From Bacteroidaceae bacterium (GTDB lineage: Bacteria > Bacteroidota > Bacteroidia > Bacteroidales > Bacteroidaceae): a DNA stretch of 37,108 nucleotides. Below the pieces are notes generated by a model. The model made no database searches and was not told the origin of the DNA. It saw nothing but the letters and a program-made list of their open reading frames with translations. Both the position numbers and the translations under genes were made by a program. Numbering within the stretch: position 1 is the first letter of the stretch; the number at the start of each line of letters is the position of its first letter. Positions 1-8,285 of this stretch are shown here, one piece after another. Location: assembly GCA_017398805.1 (NCBI GenBank), contig JAFQEZ010000071.1, positions 1 to 37,108 of the forward strand, in the 5' to 3' direction.

Positions 1-198
1 GTGTGCCGGGACCTTTTGCATACTTTTCAGTCATGAAAAGTATGTGATAGAACGACAACAAGAAGAATAAACGACAACAGATTAAGGGTAAAACAAACCA
101 AGGAATAACAATTCTATTTACTTGAGTTATTTCGCCCACACGAAATTTCTACTGAGCTCCTTTTGGCTAAACCCACAAGCCCAGTTTATACAATACAC
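1..198. other. Gene-free left edge
   Basis: I see no convincing gene here. A perfect 10-bp inverted repeat (CATACTTTTC / GAAAAGTATG, 6-nt loop) lies at 19-44 with no T-tract on either side, so a terminator role is doubtful. At about 116-135 the words TTTACTTGAGTT resemble the dispersed palindromic repeat family found at 20501, 20716, 24452 and 37006. Confidence 0.4.
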
Positions 199-223
199 GA
201 AAAGGCTGGATGAAAATCCAGCC
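199..223 (-). terminator. Intrinsic terminator of tRNA-Glu/rpsT unit
   Basis: Read on the minus strand, an 8-bp perfect stem GGCTGGAT / ATCCAGCC with a TTTC loop is followed directly by TTTTC. It lies about 30 nt past the rpsT stop codon, as expected for a Rho-independent terminator. Confidence 0.8.
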
Positions 224-253
224 CTCTGTTCGGTAAATATATTCTTTGTTAAT

Positions 254-508
254 TTAGGCTAACTTTGCGATTCTTGCGCAGAGACCTGACTTGAGGTTTG
301 CAGCCTTGTTCTTGTGAATAAGACCACGCTTAGCCATTCTGTCAAGCATCTTCTGAACCTCAGGGAACTTTGCCAAAGCCTCGTTCTTGTCAGTGATTGC
401 ACGAAGGCCACGAACTGCTGAACGCATGTTCTTGCCGAAGTAGCGGTTCTGAAGGTTTCTCTTCTCTGTCTGTCTGATTCTCTTAAGTGATGATTTGTGG
501 TTTGCCAT
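254..508 (-). CDS. rpsT: 30S ribosomal protein S20
   Basis: Small, very basic 84-residue protein beginning [18 protein letters not shown], the characteristic S20 N-terminus, with the usual helical, Lys/Arg-rich composition; the length matches the family (about 84-90). S20 is a primary 16S rRNA binder that helps assemble the 30S body. The gene sits 31 nt downstream of tRNA-Glu on the same strand with no promoter visible between them, so the two are probably co-transcribed from the promoter at 671-702. A strong terminator follows. There is no Shine-Dalgarno; the start is preceded by an A/T-rich stretch, as is usual for Bacteroidota. Confidence 0.97.
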   Translation of the reverse strand: MANHKSSLKRIRQTEKRNLQNRYFGKNMRSAVRGLRAITDKNEALAKFPEVQKMLDRMAKRGLIHKNKAANLKSGLCARIAKLA

Positions 509-539
509 CTCTTTATATTATTTTTTTAGTTTTCAATTG

Positions 540-611
540 TAGCCCATAGGGGAATCGAACCCCTCTTTCAAGAATGAAAATCTTGCGTCCTAGCCGATAG
601 ACGAATGGGCC
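540..611 (-). tRNA. tRNA-Glu (anticodon UUC)
   Basis: A 72-nt cloverleaf on the minus strand. The acceptor stem GGCCCAT pairs with ATGGGCT (first pair G-U). The anticodon stem CAAGA/TCTTG holds a loop with TTC in the anticodon position, and the T arm contains GGTTCGATTCC. The discriminator base is A and CCA is not encoded. It is followed closely by rpsT. Confidence 0.96.
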
Positions 612-670
612 ATTGCCTTGTGATGCCCCTTGCGAGGGCGCCAAACGATGTTTGGTGACTAAAGCGAGTG

Positions 671-702
671 CAAAGGTATAACCTTTTTTTTGAATTGGCA
701 AA
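671..702 (-). promoter_or_regulatory. Promoter of tRNA-Glu-rpsT
   Basis: On the minus strand, TTTG (699-702), exactly 20 bp, then TACCTTTG (671-678): a perfect Bacteroidota housekeeping promoter (TTTG-N19-21-TAnnTTTG). The predicted start near 664 gives a roughly 50-nt precursor leader before the tRNA. Confidence 0.85.
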
Positions 703-721
703 GGATTTGTGGTTTTTTTTG

Positions 722-729
722 TAAATTTG
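722..729 (+). promoter_or_regulatory. Putative -7 box for recO
   Basis: TAAATTTG matches the TAnnTTTG -7 element, but no TTTG lies at the right distance upstream. If used, the recO leader would be about 120 nt and would include the dispersed repeat at 746-796. Confidence 0.4.
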
Positions 730-745
730 CACCAAATGCATCAGT

Positions 746-796
746 TTAAGAAGCTGTTTGAATTTATATCGCCAATTTTTAAAATAAAAAATGGCG
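746..796 (+). repeat. Dispersed intergenic element (short copy)
   Basis: Positions 746-781 (GAAGCTGTTTGAATTTATAT and flanks) match the minus strand of 24513-24553 at roughly 30 of 35 bases. The following AAAAAATGGCG also recurs on the minus strand near 24270-24280. The recO copy therefore looks like a version of the longer element at 24.2-24.55 kb with its middle missing. Confidence 0.55.
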
Positions 797-855
797 GAAC
801 ATTCGGCTTTCAGAAGAAAATATTTTTTAGAAATTCAAATAGTTTCCAAGCGTTT

Positions 856-1578
856 ATGACAGAGAAATTTGAGGGAATTGTACTGAGAACATTCAAGTAT
901 AGCGACTCGTTGATGGTTGCCGACATATATACAAAGTCGCGTGGACGCCTCTCATTTCTTGTGCCTGTATCGCACAATAAACGGAGTAAAGTGCGCAATG
1001 TACTTTTCCAACCTTTGTCAATGCTTTCATTTACCGCATCTTTCAAAAAGGGAGCAATGTCAAGAGTGCAGGAGGTGCAGCCTTACACCATGTTGCTGTC
1101 GCTGCAAGGTGATGTAGTGAAGTCGTCGATAGCGCTTTATCTCTCTGAACTTCTTACATATTCGTTGCGCGAGGGGGGTGAGGATGAATCGCTGTTCAAC
1201 TTCCTGGACCGTTCTTTCACGCTTCTCGACAATCTTGAAACCGGTTACAGCGACTTTCATCTTGTCTTTATGGTGCAACTGTTGCGTTATCTTGGAATAT
1301 ATCCCAACATAGAAGATTGCAACGTGCGTTCATATTTCGACTTGCAGCAGGGCTGCACTGTATCGTTACAGCCGTTGCATGGATATTATCTGCCTCCTGC
1401 CGAGACAACTGCGTTCGTCGAGTTGCTTCGTACGGGATATGATACAATGCACAGACTCTCCTTAAACAGAGAATTGCGGGGCAGATACCTCGCAATCCTA
1501 TCAATGTATTATCGTCTGCACATCCCAGAGTTCCCTCAGTTGAAATCGCTCGATGTGCTCCGCGAACTCTTCAATTAA
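856..1578 (+). CDS. recO: DNA repair protein RecO
   Basis: Starting at 856 gives a 240-residue protein opening MTEKFEGIVLRTFKYSDSL, the typical OB-fold start of RecO, followed by an all-helical C-terminal part; 240 residues is normal for Bacteroidota RecO. In-frame codons upstream (from 709) encode low-complexity sequence overlapping a dispersed repeat, so the longer start is unlikely. RecO works with RecR/RecF to load RecA onto SSB-coated single-stranded DNA in gap repair. The gene converges on yqeY; the two stop codons share two bases with no terminator between them. Confidence 0.9.
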   Translation: MTEKFEGIVLRTFKYSDSLMVADIYTKSRGRLSFLVPVSHNKRSKVRNVLFQPLSMLSFTASFKKGAMSRVQEVQPYTMLLSLQGDVVKSSIALYLSELLTYSLREGGEDESLFNFLDRSFTLLDNLETGYSDFHLVFMVQLLRYLGIYPNIEDCNVRSYFDLQQGCTVSLQPLHGYYLPPAETTAFVELLRTGYDTMHRLSLNRELRGRYLAILSMYYRLHIPEFPQLKSLDVLRELFN

Positions 1579-2027
1579 TTGTTCAGCAGTTGCTTCACGA
1601 TGGTAGAGATGACTCTGCCCTCGGCTTTTCCTGCAAGCTGTTTGGTGGCAACGCCCATAACCTTGCCCATATCCTGCGGTCCGGTTGCGCCGGTCTGTGC
1701 AATGATATCCTTGAGGGCTACGGCTATCTCCTCTTCGCTCATCTGTTTCGGGAGGTACTTCTCCATAACTGCGACCTGTGCAAGCTCCTCCGCTGCAAGT
1801 TCGGGCCTGTTCTGGCTGCTGTAGAGTTCAGCCGACTCCTTACCCTGCTTCGCAAGCTTCTGTATGATCTTTATCGCAGTCTCGTCGCTTACCGTATCAC
1901 CTGCACCGGGTGCTGTCTTTGCCTCAAGGAGCACCTTCTTTATGTTGCGCAAAGTGTCAAGGGCAACCTTGTCCTTGGCCTTCATGGCCTCCTTTATGTC
2001 ATTGCTGATAATGTCAAATAGTTCCAT
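1575..2027 (-). CDS. yqeY: GatB/YqeY domain protein
   Basis: A 150-residue helical protein (MELFDIISNDIKEAMKAKDK at the start) with the YqeY pattern: an N-terminal helical bundle and a C-terminal part with DMGKVMGVATKQLAGKAEG, similar to the tRNA-binding tail domain of GatB. The stand-alone protein is widespread and its exact role is not settled; a tRNA-related role is inferred from the GatB homology. It lies 3 nt after ftsZ and is the last gene of the dcw transcript. Confidence 0.9.
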   Translation of the reverse strand: MELFDIISNDIKEAMKAKDKVALDTLRNIKKVLLEAKTAPGAGDTVSDETAIKIIQKLAKQGKESAELYSSQNRPELAAEELAQVAVMEKYLPKQMSEEEIAVALKDIIAQTGATGPQDMGKVMGVATKQLAGKAEGRVISTIVKQLLNN

Positions 2028-2030
2028 AAG

Positions 2031-3446
2031 TCAAATTTCGTTTGATGTATCATTATTGTCAAGTTCTACACTCTCTAGCCCCTCGGCCTGTTTCTCTTCG
2101 TGGTTTTCCTCCGATGATGCAGGCTCGGGTGCCGGTTCCGGCGTTACCGGCTGTCCGGGTACGTTGCCGTTCTGTGTGCCGTTTGCTATGGCAATCAGTT
2201 TGTCGAGTTCCATCGAACTGCGTTTGTATGTAGGCGATTTGTCGAAGGCCTCGATGAACTCGTCGTTGTTCATCTCGTCGCCCTTGAAGATGTAGACCCG
2301 ATATTCGGGTTTGTAGAGTTTCTCCATCATGTTCTCGAGCTTCGCCTCTTCCTGTTCCTTCTCCTTTATCTGCTCGAGTGTCAGTTTCTCCTTTATTGCC
2401 TCTTCCTCTTTGATTACAGGCTCAAGCCCAGGGATATCCTTCATGCCGAATCCTGTGGCAAGTACCGTTACCTTCACCTCGCCCTCTCCAAGGTTGGCAT
2501 CCTTGCTGTAACCCCAGATAAGCTCAATGTCGTCCTCCTTGAACTTGTTCATGAAAGCCTCGACCTCTGCCATCTCCTCAATGCGTATCGGGTCATTGGG
2601 GTTCTCATATATGTTGAAAAGAATCTTCTTTGACTTGTAGATGTCGTTGTTATTGAGCAACGGCGAGTGGAGCGCTTCGTTGAAAGCCTTGGATACTCGC
2701 TGTTCGCCCTTCTTTATTCCGTAACTCATGATAGCGACACCGCCCCCTTTGAGAATCTTTTTCACGTCACGGAAGTCGAGGTTGATTGTGCCTCGTGCAG
2801 TAATGATCTCCGCAATACTCTTGGTGGCTGTCGTGAGTACCTCATCGACAAGATGGAATCCCTCTGTTACGTGGAGCTTCGGGAACATGTCGATAAGGCG
2901 CTGGTTGTTGATTACCAGCAGGGCATCTACATGCTTTGATATCTCCAGCACACCCTTGAGCGCCTGCTTGATCTTGTTGGTCATCTCGAACTTGAACGGT
3001 ATCGTGACAATGCCGACAGTCAGGATATCCATGCTCTTGGCAATCTCTGCCACAACCGGAGCAGCGCCTGTTCCTGTACCACCTCCCATGCCGGCTGTGA
3101 TGAACGCCATCTTGGTGCCGTCGTTGAAAAGGGCCTCAATCTCCTCACGGCTCGATTCGGCAGCCCTGCGTGCAACTTTCGGGTCATTTCCGGCACCGAG
3201 TCCTTCGGTTATCTCCATTCCAAGCTGCACCTTCTTCGGGATAGGTGAGTTCTGCATTGCCTGCAAGTCGGTGTTGCATACAGCAAATGATACATTGTGT
3301 ATGCCTTTACGGTACATATTGTGTACAGCATTGCTGCCACCGCCGCCTACACCGACAACCTTTATTATCCTCAGCGATTCTGTTCCTATTGCAAAAGGAA
3401 GCACTTTCTTTACTGGTTCATCCATATCCTTACTGTTTTGCATCAT
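2031..3446 (-). CDS. ftsZ: Cell division GTPase FtsZ
   Basis: A 471-residue tubulin-like GTPase. The nucleotide-binding GGGTGTG loop is at about 121-127, the glycine-rich VGVGGGGSNAV loop at about 31-41, and the catalytic T7 loop NLDFRD at about 222-227. FtsZ polymerises into the Z-ring that recruits the division machinery. After the globular part there is an acidic, low-complexity C-terminal linker with PEPAPEPAS; I do not see the common IPxFL-type C-terminal peptide at the very end, which instead is acidic. Its start overlaps the ftsA stop by 4 bp (ATGA), suggesting translational coupling. Confidence 0.97.
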   Translation of the reverse strand: MMQNSKDMDEPVKKVLPFAIGTESLRIIKVVGVGGGGSNAVHNMYRKGIHNVSFAVCNTDLQAMQNSPIPKKVQLGMEITEGLGAGNDPKVARRAAESSREEIEALFNDGTKMAFITAGMGGGTGTGAAPVVAEIAKSMDILTVGIVTIPFKFEMTNKIKQALKGVLEISKHVDALLVINNQRLIDMFPKLHVTEGFHLVDEVLTTATKSIAEIITARGTINLDFRDVKKILKGGGVAIMSYGIKKGEQRVSKAFNEALHSPLLNNNDIYKSKKILFNIYENPNDPIRIEEMAEVEAFMNKFKEDDIELIWGYSKDANLGEGEVKVTVLATGFGMKDIPGLEPVIKEEEAIKEKLTLEQIKEKEQEEAKLENMMEKLYKPEYRVYIFKGDEMNNDEFIEAFDKSPTYKRSSMELDKLIAIANGTQNGNVPGQPVTPEPAPEPASSEENHEEKQAEGLESVELDNNDTSNEI

Positions 3447-4984
3447 TTGTTATTCTCCTCCTCGCTGTACTCCTCCTCGTCATTGGTTATCTCTCCTACA
3501 AAGTTCTTGGCTCCGTTTCCCAGTTTCTCCCATAAAGAACCGAACAGGCCTGGACCTTTTGCTTCTCTCTCTCTCTTCTTTCTCTCCTTTTCGGCCTCTT
3601 TTCTTTCCCTCTCTTTCTCTTTCCTTATTCTCTCTTCCTCTTTCTTCTTTGCCTTTTCCTCCTCTTTTCTTTTCTTCTCTTCCTCTAATCTCACCCTCTC
3701 TTCTTCTCTGCGTTTATCTTCCTCCTCTTTTTTATTTCTTCTCTCCTTTTCGGGGTCATTATGGATCACTTCAATATCCACTCTCCCATAGTCATTGTTT
3801 TTTGATGGAACCTCCTGCGTCTCTCTTGAATCATCTTCGAACAGTTCTGCCAGGCTCTTCTCTTGCTTCTCCAGCTCGCAACAGTTGTCCTTTCCCCTGT
3901 TGAGGAGGCCGTAGAGTGTTGCCGAGAATGTATCTGTGGTGTTGACACCCGGTGCGCATATCAGGTTGAACTTTGGTGCTGGCTTGACCTCTACATTGAA
4001 TTCTGGCAGATACTCTTCGGTCAACATCATGAAGTTCTTCAGTTTAGAACCGCCACCTGTGAATATGATATGTTGGATGAGCTCGCCCGATTCTTCAATC
4101 TGATACTTCACGTTCTGCAGAATCTCTCCGTAACGTGCATTTATGACGCTGTTTATGGTCTCATTGTCCAAGTTACCTCTGTTCTCGGCATTAGACTTGT
4201 ATCCCCTTGTGATTTTTATCTCTTCGGCCTCATCGGTCGTGATGTTCTCCGAGCAGAGGTCACGTGTGACATTCATGCTGCCGACAGGGAGCACTACAAG
4301 CTTACGCATGTTGCCGTTGTTGTATATTGTGACGGTTGTGGTCTCCGCTCCTATGTCTGCAAGGGCGCATCCGTTGTTGCGTTCATCATCGGAAAGACGT
4401 ATCTCGCCCTCCATGCGTGCCGCGATGAAACTGTCGAAAATTTCAAGCTTGGCCTTCTCGAAACATTCGTCGAGCTGGTCCTTATACTGTTTCTTGATAA
4501 CAATATTCAGGTAGTTGCCCTCAATGTTCATGGCAGGTATACCGATGGGGTTGCGTTCGGTTTTGCCGTCCATCCTGTATTCCTGGGTTATCGAGGTGAC
4601 CTTGTAGTAACCTTCGGGTATCTGGAATATCGCATCATTCTCATCCTCCATCTCACTGATAATCTCCGGTGTAATCTTTGTATGGGATTCAAAGCATCGG
4701 GTCACTTTTGATTTGATACTATGGATTGAGAGTCCGGCAAGAGAGATATACGCTCTCTTTATCTCGACTTTTTCTGTTAGTTTCTCTTCCAGATTGTTGA
4801 TTATGCAGTTGATGGCTTCACTTGTCTTGTCAACGTTGCGCACTGTACCGCGCGAGATAAAGCCGTCGGCAGGGATGCTTGTAGCAGCAAGGATTCTTGT
4901 TCCTTCGTATGTCTCGATGCTGACAGCTCCCGAAATCTTGGATGAGCTGATCTCAATGGCTACTATGTAATTGTTTTGTCCCAT
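3443..4984 (-). CDS. ftsA: Cell division protein FtsA (long charged tail)
   Basis: A 513-residue actin-like ATPase that tethers FtsZ to the membrane. The N-terminus MGQNNYIVAIEISSSKISG carries the phosphate-1-like motif, ADIGAETTTVTIY is phosphate-2-like and IIFTGGGSKL is the adenosine motif. Residues about 415-476 are almost only K, E and R (a predicted single long helix). They are followed by GLFGSLWEKLGNGAKNFV (about 479-496), which fits the C-terminal amphipathic membrane-targeting helix. The charged linker is longer than in proteobacterial FtsA. Neighbours ftsQ and ftsZ confirm the identity. Confidence 0.95.
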   Translation of the reverse strand: MGQNNYIVAIEISSSKISGAVSIETYEGTRILAATSIPADGFISRGTVRNVDKTSEAINCIINNLEEKLTEKVEIKRAYISLAGLSIHSIKSKVTRCFESHTKITPEIISEMEDENDAIFQIPEGYYKVTSITQEYRMDGKTERNPIGIPAMNIEGNYLNIVIKKQYKDQLDECFEKAKLEIFDSFIAARMEGEIRLSDDERNNGCALADIGAETTTVTIYNNGNMRKLVVLPVGSMNVTRDLCSENITTDEAEEIKITRGYKSNAENRGNLDNETINSVINARYGEILQNVKYQIEESGELIQHIIFTGGGSKLKNFMMLTEEYLPEFNVEVKPAPKFNLICAPGVNTTDTFSATLYGLLNRGKDNCCELEKQEKSLAELFEDDSRETQEVPSKNNDYGRVDIEVIHNDPEKERRNKKEEEDKRREEERVRLEEEKKRKEEEKAKKKEEERIRKEKERERKEAEKERKKREREAKGPGLFGSLWEKLGNGAKNFVGEITNDEEEYSEEENNK

Positions 4985-4989
4985 ATCTG

Positions 4990-5730
4990 TTATTTTTGTT
5001 TATCCTTCTTTGTTGCAAAAATCTTGTCACCGAACTCAACGTTCAGTTTGCTGTGTTTGTTCCAGCCTACGGTTGAAAGTCCTTTCTTGTAGAATGTGTA
5101 GAGCTTGTCGAGCTTTGCCGGGGCATTCTCCGCAGTTCCGAACTCAATCACATGGTCTCCTACCCTTGGCACGAGAATTATATTCTTTTTCTCGTCGAAA
5201 TATATCTGCTCTATCTGTGCCTGCCAGAACTTGTTGCCCTCTATGGCTTTTGCAATCTCCTTCAGCTCCTTCTTTATGATTCCGTCATCCACATGTCCTG
5301 TAGCAACCGGAAGATAGAGTGTCTTGTGTATGTTCTCGATCTTGTTCCCCACAGAGTCTATGTAGAACTCGTCGCCGTCAGGTTCAAGGACCTTGAGGAT
5401 TGGTGTTCGGCATACGATGCTAAGGTCCACATATCCGGTCGTAGTCTTGTATGCTTCACACTTCTCTACTATTGAAAGACCATTTATGTACCTTTCAATG
5501 TCACGGCATACGACACTGTCCATAGCCTTGCCGTTGGGGTCGAGCCCCTCTTTCTTCAACAGCTCAATGACATTGTCCCTGCTGAGAATCTCGTCATCAC
5601 ATGAAGAGATTGTGACAAAGATACCCTTGCATTTGCTGTTGTCCTCCTTTTGGGGGATAACGACAAATGCATATATCAGGTAGCACACAGCCAACCCGTA
5701 AAGGCAATATTTTATCAGTTTCTTAGACAT
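4990..5730 (-). CDS. ftsQ: Cell division protein FtsQ
   Basis: A 246-residue bitopic protein: short cytoplasmic start, one TM segment (about 8-24), then a periplasmic POTRA-like region (about 35-110) and a beta domain. FtsQ links early and late divisome proteins through FtsL/FtsB. Sequence conservation in this family is low in Bacteroidota, and the position between murC and ftsA is the strongest evidence. Its start codon shares one base with the murC stop. Confidence 0.88.
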   Translation of the reverse strand: MSKKLIKYCLYGLAVCYLIYAFVVIPQKEDNSKCKGIFVTISSCDDEILSRDNVIELLKKEGLDPNGKAMDSVVCRDIERYINGLSIVEKCEAYKTTTGYVDLSIVCRTPILKVLEPDGDEFYIDSVGNKIENIHKTLYLPVATGHVDDGIIKKELKEIAKAIEGNKFWQAQIEQIYFDEKKNIILVPRVGDHVIEFGTAENAPAKLDKLYTFYKKGLSTVGWNKHSKLNVEFGDKIFATKKDKQK

Positions 5731-7112
5731 TATCTATCAAGCAGTATCTCTTTCATGCGCGGTACGTCGTTCTCGATATCTCCTGCACCGAGCGAAACCA
5801 GTACCTCTATATTGTTTTTCTCTTCCTCTACAACCTTGAGCACATCGGCGCGGCTGCACATCATCTTCTCCACATTCCCGGCAAGGCGGTCATATATCAG
5901 CTTGCTGGTAACTCCGGGCATAGGCTTCTCCCTTGCCGGGTATATCTCTACAAGAATTACCTTGTCAAAAAGCGATAGGCTCTCGGCAAACTCCTTGTAG
6001 AAATCAGCGGTACGGCTGAAAAGGTGTGGCTGGAAAAGTACTGTAACCTTCTTGTCACGGTACAGTTCCTTGATTGACCTTGCGCATGCCTTCACCTCAT
6101 CGGGGTGGTGGGCATAGTCGCTCAGCAGTACAAGATTGTCCTCTTTTATGTGGAAGTCGAAACGGCGGTCCGCTCCTGCAAAACTTTTCATTCCGCTTTT
6201 CAGTTCTTCCGGTGTGGCACCGCAAATCTCTGCCATTGCCATTGATGCGATGCCGTTCTCGATGTTTATGCTGACCGGCACTCCAAGCTCTACATCTTCA
6301 ATCCTCTGCCATGGTGATACATAGTCAAATATTATGGTACCGCCACCTATGCGTATGTTCTCGGCATGGAAATCTCCCTTCTCGCGGTCATATGTAAGCG
6401 TCTTGACCCCCTCTTTCACGCGCGGTTTGACTTCAAGGCCTTCGTGTATTATAAGATATCCTCCGGGGCGAATCTTCTCGGTGAACCGGGCGAAAGCCTC
6501 GAGGTAGTTCTCTTTGTTGCCGTAGATGTCAAGATGGTCGGGGTCGGCAGATGTGATGGCTGCCACATAAGGCTCAAGGTGAAGGAATGAACGGTCGTAC
6601 TCATCGGCTTCAATCACCACAAGGTCACTCTTTGACGAAAGTATCAGGTTGCTCTTGTAGTTCTTTGATATGCCACCGAGAAATGCAGCGCAATCAACTT
6701 GTGACTGGTGCAACAGGTGTGCCGTCATTGTGGATGTCGTGGTCTTGCCATGGGTTCCGGCAGCACATACGCCACGTTTGTCCCTTGTTATTATGCCAAG
6801 TACCTCGGCTCTCTTCTTTATCGTGAAGCCTCCACCGCGGAATAGTTCCCATTCCTTGTGGTCGGCAGGGATTGCCGGGGTATATATCACAAGTGTGTCC
6901 ATGGGGTTGCGGCACTCGTCGGGAACGAGTGCTGCATTCTCTTCGAAATGAAGGTGTGCACCCTCTTCGATGAGTCTTTGTGTGAGTTCGCTCGGGGTGC
7001 GGTCATATCCGGCAACAAACTTGCCCTCGCTCAGGAAGTACCTGACAAGCGCGCTCATTCCGATGCCGCCTGCCCCCAGAAAATATACCGATTTTATATC
7101 CTTGAGTTCCAT
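5730..7112 (-). CDS. murC: UDP-N-acetylmuramate--L-alanine ligase
   Basis: A 460-residue Mur ligase adding L-Ala to UDP-MurNAc in the cytoplasm. The N-terminal Rossmann motif GAGGIGMSAL is at about 14-23, the ATP loop GTHGKTTTS at about 118-126 and the central-domain EADEYDRSF at about 168-176, which is the typical MurC acidic motif. The length is normal. Start and stop overlap murG and ftsQ by one base each. Confidence 0.97.
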   Translation of the reverse strand: MELKDIKSVYFLGAGGIGMSALVRYFLSEGKFVAGYDRTPSELTQRLIEEGAHLHFEENAALVPDECRNPMDTLVIYTPAIPADHKEWELFRGGGFTIKKRAEVLGIITRDKRGVCAAGTHGKTTTSTMTAHLLHQSQVDCAAFLGGISKNYKSNLILSSKSDLVVIEADEYDRSFLHLEPYVAAITSADPDHLDIYGNKENYLEAFARFTEKIRPGGYLIIHEGLEVKPRVKEGVKTLTYDREKGDFHAENIRIGGGTIIFDYVSPWQRIEDVELGVPVSINIENGIASMAMAEICGATPEELKSGMKSFAGADRRFDFHIKEDNLVLLSDYAHHPDEVKACARSIKELYRDKKVTVLFQPHLFSRTADFYKEFAESLSLFDKVILVEIYPAREKPMPGVTSKLIYDRLAGNVEKMMCSRADVLKVVEEEKNNIEVLVSLGAGDIENDVPRMKEILLDR

Positions 7113-8266
7113 TACTTCAAATGTTCCTTTTCACGTCTGATCTCTTTTTCCATATAAGCATCGGCTAGCATAAGAACCTCGTCAGCAATTTCTTCAGCTG
7201 CATTCGGACGTCCCATCTTCTCGATGTTCACTTCAAGTCTCTGTAGCAATGCGTCATCTTTTACAGTTTCTATTGCCTTTACAACAAGCTCCTCCTTGGC
7301 TTTGGCATCCGCTACATATATTGCCGCCTCCTTGTCGACGAGTGCCATTGCATTCTTTGTCTGGTGATCCTCTGAGACGTTCGGAGAAGGCACAAGTATA
7401 ACGGCTTTCCCGAGCAGAGCGAACTCCGAAATCGAGCCTGCACCTGCACGTGATACAACAAGGTTGGCTGCACTCAGCGCATCGGCCATATTCGTGACAA
7501 AGTCTGTTACCTTGAGGTTGTCCGGTTTGCCTATCTCTGCAACTCTCTGCTTCATCTCCTCGAAGTAGAGCTTTCCGGTCTGCCATATGAACTCAATCTC
7601 AGGGTTCTTTCTTATCAGCTCTATCTGTGCCATGATGCTCTCGTTCACACTGCGGGCACCAAGGCTTCCGCCAACTATCAGCACGCACTTCTTTGTCTCG
7701 TCAAGCCCCATCCTTTTGCACGCTTCGTTGCGGTTCGATCGCATGTCGATGAGGCTCTTGCGCACCGGGTTGCCGGTGAGTTTGATTTTCTCGTGGGGAA
7801 AGAAACGCTCCATGCCTTCATAAGCAACACAAATCATCTTTGCCTTCTTTGAAAGAATCTTGTTGGTGACACCGGCATATGAGTTCTGCTCCTGGATAAG
7901 TGTGGGGATATCCATGCTTGCAGCCATCTTAAGCGTAGGACCGCTTGCATATCCGCCTACACCTACAGCAACCTGCGGAGCAAACTCTTTGATAATCTTC
8001 TTTGCCTTGCGCTGGCTTTTGAGTATGAGCCACAATGTCTTGAAATTCTTGAAGATGTTCTTGCGGTCAAATCCTGCAATGGGCAGGCCAATGATTCTGT
8101 ATCCTGCATCAGGTACTCTTTGCATCTCCATGCGGTTCTCTGCTCCGACGAACAGAATCTCTGCCGACGGTTGCTTTCTCTTTATTGCGTCGGCAATGGA
8201 AAGTGCCGGGAATATATGTCCTCCGGTGCCGCCACCGCTCACTATGATTCTATAATTCTTTTTCAT
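7112..8266 (-). CDS. murG: UDP-GlcNAc:lipid I GlcNAc transferase
   Basis: A 384-residue GT-B glycosyltransferase that converts lipid I to lipid II at the inner face of the membrane. The signature SGGGTGGHIFPALSIA is at about 9-24 and the UDP-GlcNAc-binding region has SRAGAGSISEFALLGKAVIL. It begins after a 19-nt gap from ftsW and is fused end to start with murC. Confidence 0.97.
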   Translation of the reverse strand: MKKNYRIIVSGGGTGGHIFPALSIADAIKRKQPSAEILFVGAENRMEMQRVPDAGYRIIGLPIAGFDRKNIFKNFKTLWLILKSQRKAKKIIKEFAPQVAVGVGGYASGPTLKMAASMDIPTLIQEQNSYAGVTNKILSKKAKMICVAYEGMERFFPHEKIKLTGNPVRKSLIDMRSNRNEACKRMGLDETKKCVLIVGGSLGARSVNESIMAQIELIRKNPEIEFIWQTGKLYFEEMKQRVAEIGKPDNLKVTDFVTNMADALSAANLVVSRAGAGSISEFALLGKAVILVPSPNVSEDHQTKNAMALVDKEAAIYVADAKAKEELVVKAIETVKDDALLQRLEVNIEKMGRPNAAEEIADEVLMLADAYMEKEIRREKEHLK

Positions 8267-8285
8267 AGCATGGATATTTATTAGT

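Noticed and set aside
709-855. 49-codon N-terminal extension of RecO
   Set aside because: It overlaps a dispersed repeat and the -7 box; the RecO family start matches Met at 856.
2728-3903. 391-codon open frame on the plus strand
   Set aside because: Antisense to ftsZ/ftsA; the Ser/Leu/Phe-rich part mirrors the K/E tract of ftsA.
3863-4711. 282-codon open frame on the plus strand
   Set aside because: Fully antisense to ftsA; Cys/Tyr-rich composition without domain motifs, a codon-bias shadow.
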